Source: DASQHL01 sp963843685 (GTDB taxonomy: Bacteria; Chloroflexota; Dehalococcoidia; DSTF01; JACRBR01). Taken from it: DNA of 64,000 bases. The position numbers were made by a program, and so were the translations under genes. The notes beneath the pieces were generated by a model, which ran no database searches, was not told where the DNA came from, and was given only the letters and a program-made list of their open reading frames with translations. Below are positions 63,315 through 64,000 of the stretch, one piece after another (the first letter of the stretch is position 1; every line of letters starts with the position of its first letter). The stretch is from assembly GCA_963843685.1 (NCBI GenBank), contig CAWJLO010000006.1, positions 172,738 through 236,737 of the forward strand. The letters are read 5' to 3'.

Positions 63315-64000
63315 GCGATCGATTGGCAGACCTGCGCCGCGCCCTCGCCGAACCGCCCGCCGGCTTCGATTGGGACGCCGAGCGTTGGCGCGAGGACGGC
63401 GCCCGTCTGCTCGACGTCGTCGCATCCGCCTCCACCGGCTGGAAGGAGCGGCCGCCAACCCCGGCCGACGCGGACCTGCCTGGCGACCTGTTCTCCCAAC
63501 CCCTGCCCGCATCGCCCGTCCCGTTCGACGACCTGATCGGGAGACTTGAGCGCGACGTCCTGCCCGGCGGCGCCTACAACGGCCATCCGCGCTGGCTCGC
63601 CTACATCATGGGCGCGCCCGCGCCCGTCTCGGTTCTCGGAAGCTTCGTCTCCGCCGCCCTCAACCAGAACACCGGCCTCTGGCGCGTCGCCCCCTCCGCC
63701 ACCGCGATCGAGGTGCAGACGCTCGGCTGGATCGCCGAGATGCTCGGCCTGCCGAAGACCTCCGAGGGCCTCTTCGTCAGCGGCGGCCAGATGGCGAACA
63801 TCGTCGCCCACGCCGTCGCCCGCGACGTGAAGACCCCATGGGACACCCGCCGCTACGGCATGCGCGGCCCAGAAGGCCACGCGCCGCGGGTGCGCGTCTA
63901 CGCTAGCGAAGAGCTCCACTACTGCCACGAGCAGGCCGCCGAGTTGCTCGGCATGGGCCGCGACGCCATCCGCGCCGTCCCCGTTGACGACGACTACCGC
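63311..64000 (+). CDS. pyridoxal-dependent decarboxylase (partial, C-terminus outside window)
   Basis: 230 codons, open to the window end. Group II decarboxylase/aromatic-L-amino-acid-type features: NGHPRWLAYIMGAPAPVSVLG, NQNTGLWRVAPSATAIEVQTL and FVSGGQMANIVA. The PLP Lys would lie beyond the edge. Coupled with the PIG-L deacetylase by ATGA. Confidence 0.9.
   Translation, partial: MSDRLADLRRALAEPPAGFDWDAERWREDGARLLDVVASASTGWKERPPTPADADLPGDLFSQPLPASPVPFDDLIGRLERDVLPGGAYNGHPRWLAYIMGAPAPVSVLGSFVSAALNQNTGLWRVAPSATAIEVQTLGWIAEMLGLPKTSEGLFVSGGQMANIVAHAVARDVKTPWDTRRYGMRGPEGHAPRVRVYASEELHYCHEQAAELLGMGRDAIRAVPVDDDYR

Overview
The window is a GC-rich (roughly two-thirds G+C) bacterial chromosome segment. 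Gene content and order suggest a Chloroflexota-type bacterium (for example Dehalococcoidia/Thermomicrobia-like), with moderate confidence. The evidence is an 11-gene nuoABCDHIJKLMN cluster without nuoEFG, a short form of cobalamin riboswitch, a stand-alone LigD-type polymerase next to a LigC/D-type ligase, Rcp1-type response regulators, and GC-rich dispersed repeats. There is no rRNA and no CRISPR array. One tRNA gene (Trp, CCA) is present.

Layout. (1) 1-9.1 kb: a very large BTAD/AAA/TPR regulator cut by the window start, two alpha/beta hydrolases, a MarR regulator, and a convergent NHEJ-type polymerase/ATP-dependent ligase pair. (2) About 9.1-31 kb: a signal-transduction region with more mixed codon use. 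It holds an atypical OmpR-family regulator, a DUF3494 surface protein, a frameshifted AAA+ ATPase, a cold-shock protein, a CpaE/TadZ-like ATPase, two degenerate GGDEF proteins that keep an RxxD I-site-like motif, four Rcp1/CheY/OmpR receivers, a receiver with an unidentified C-terminal domain, three histidine kinases, and a GGDEF-EAL protein whose 5' third is frame-broken. The region ends near tRNA-Trp. (3) 31-40.5 kb: GDPD, ceramidase-like, DUF1232, DUF5995 and RIO-kinase genes on the minus strand. On the plus strand are an unusual in-frame fusion of an FAD amine-oxidase-like enzyme with a GH4-like glycosidase, and a GMC oxidoreductase. (4) 40.9-53.2 kb: glnA, a GNAT acetyltransferase and the nuo operon. 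(5) 53.3-58.5 kb: a cobalamin riboswitch followed by a terminator-like hairpin, two tandem copies of a repeat, cobO-cobT-cobS-cobU, a rhomboid protease and a MerR regulator. (6) 58.5-64 kb: small proteins, a chloramphenicol-phosphotransferase-like kinase, a TetR/SRPBCC pair divergent from an FAD oxidoreductase across a 29-bp palindrome, a PIG-L deacetylase and a PLP decarboxylase cut by the window end.

The most distinctive observation is a recurring leader architecture. Two elements 15 kb apart (11542-11702 and 26418-26524) are clearly homologous. Each has a Shine-Dalgarno sequence buried in a 9-12 bp stem. Each starts a short ORF beginning M(S/N)LSP(P)FK, whose stop codon overlaps the start of an otherwise unrelated downstream gene (DUF3494 protein; histidine kinase). 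A DUF5995 gene (34385-34488) shows the same plan with different sequence. The RIO-kinase gene has a long leader with a good sigma-70 promoter, an 18-codon ORF, two tandem terminator hairpins and a second overlapping ORF. Together these suggest translation-sensing control by small upstream ORFs in this genome.
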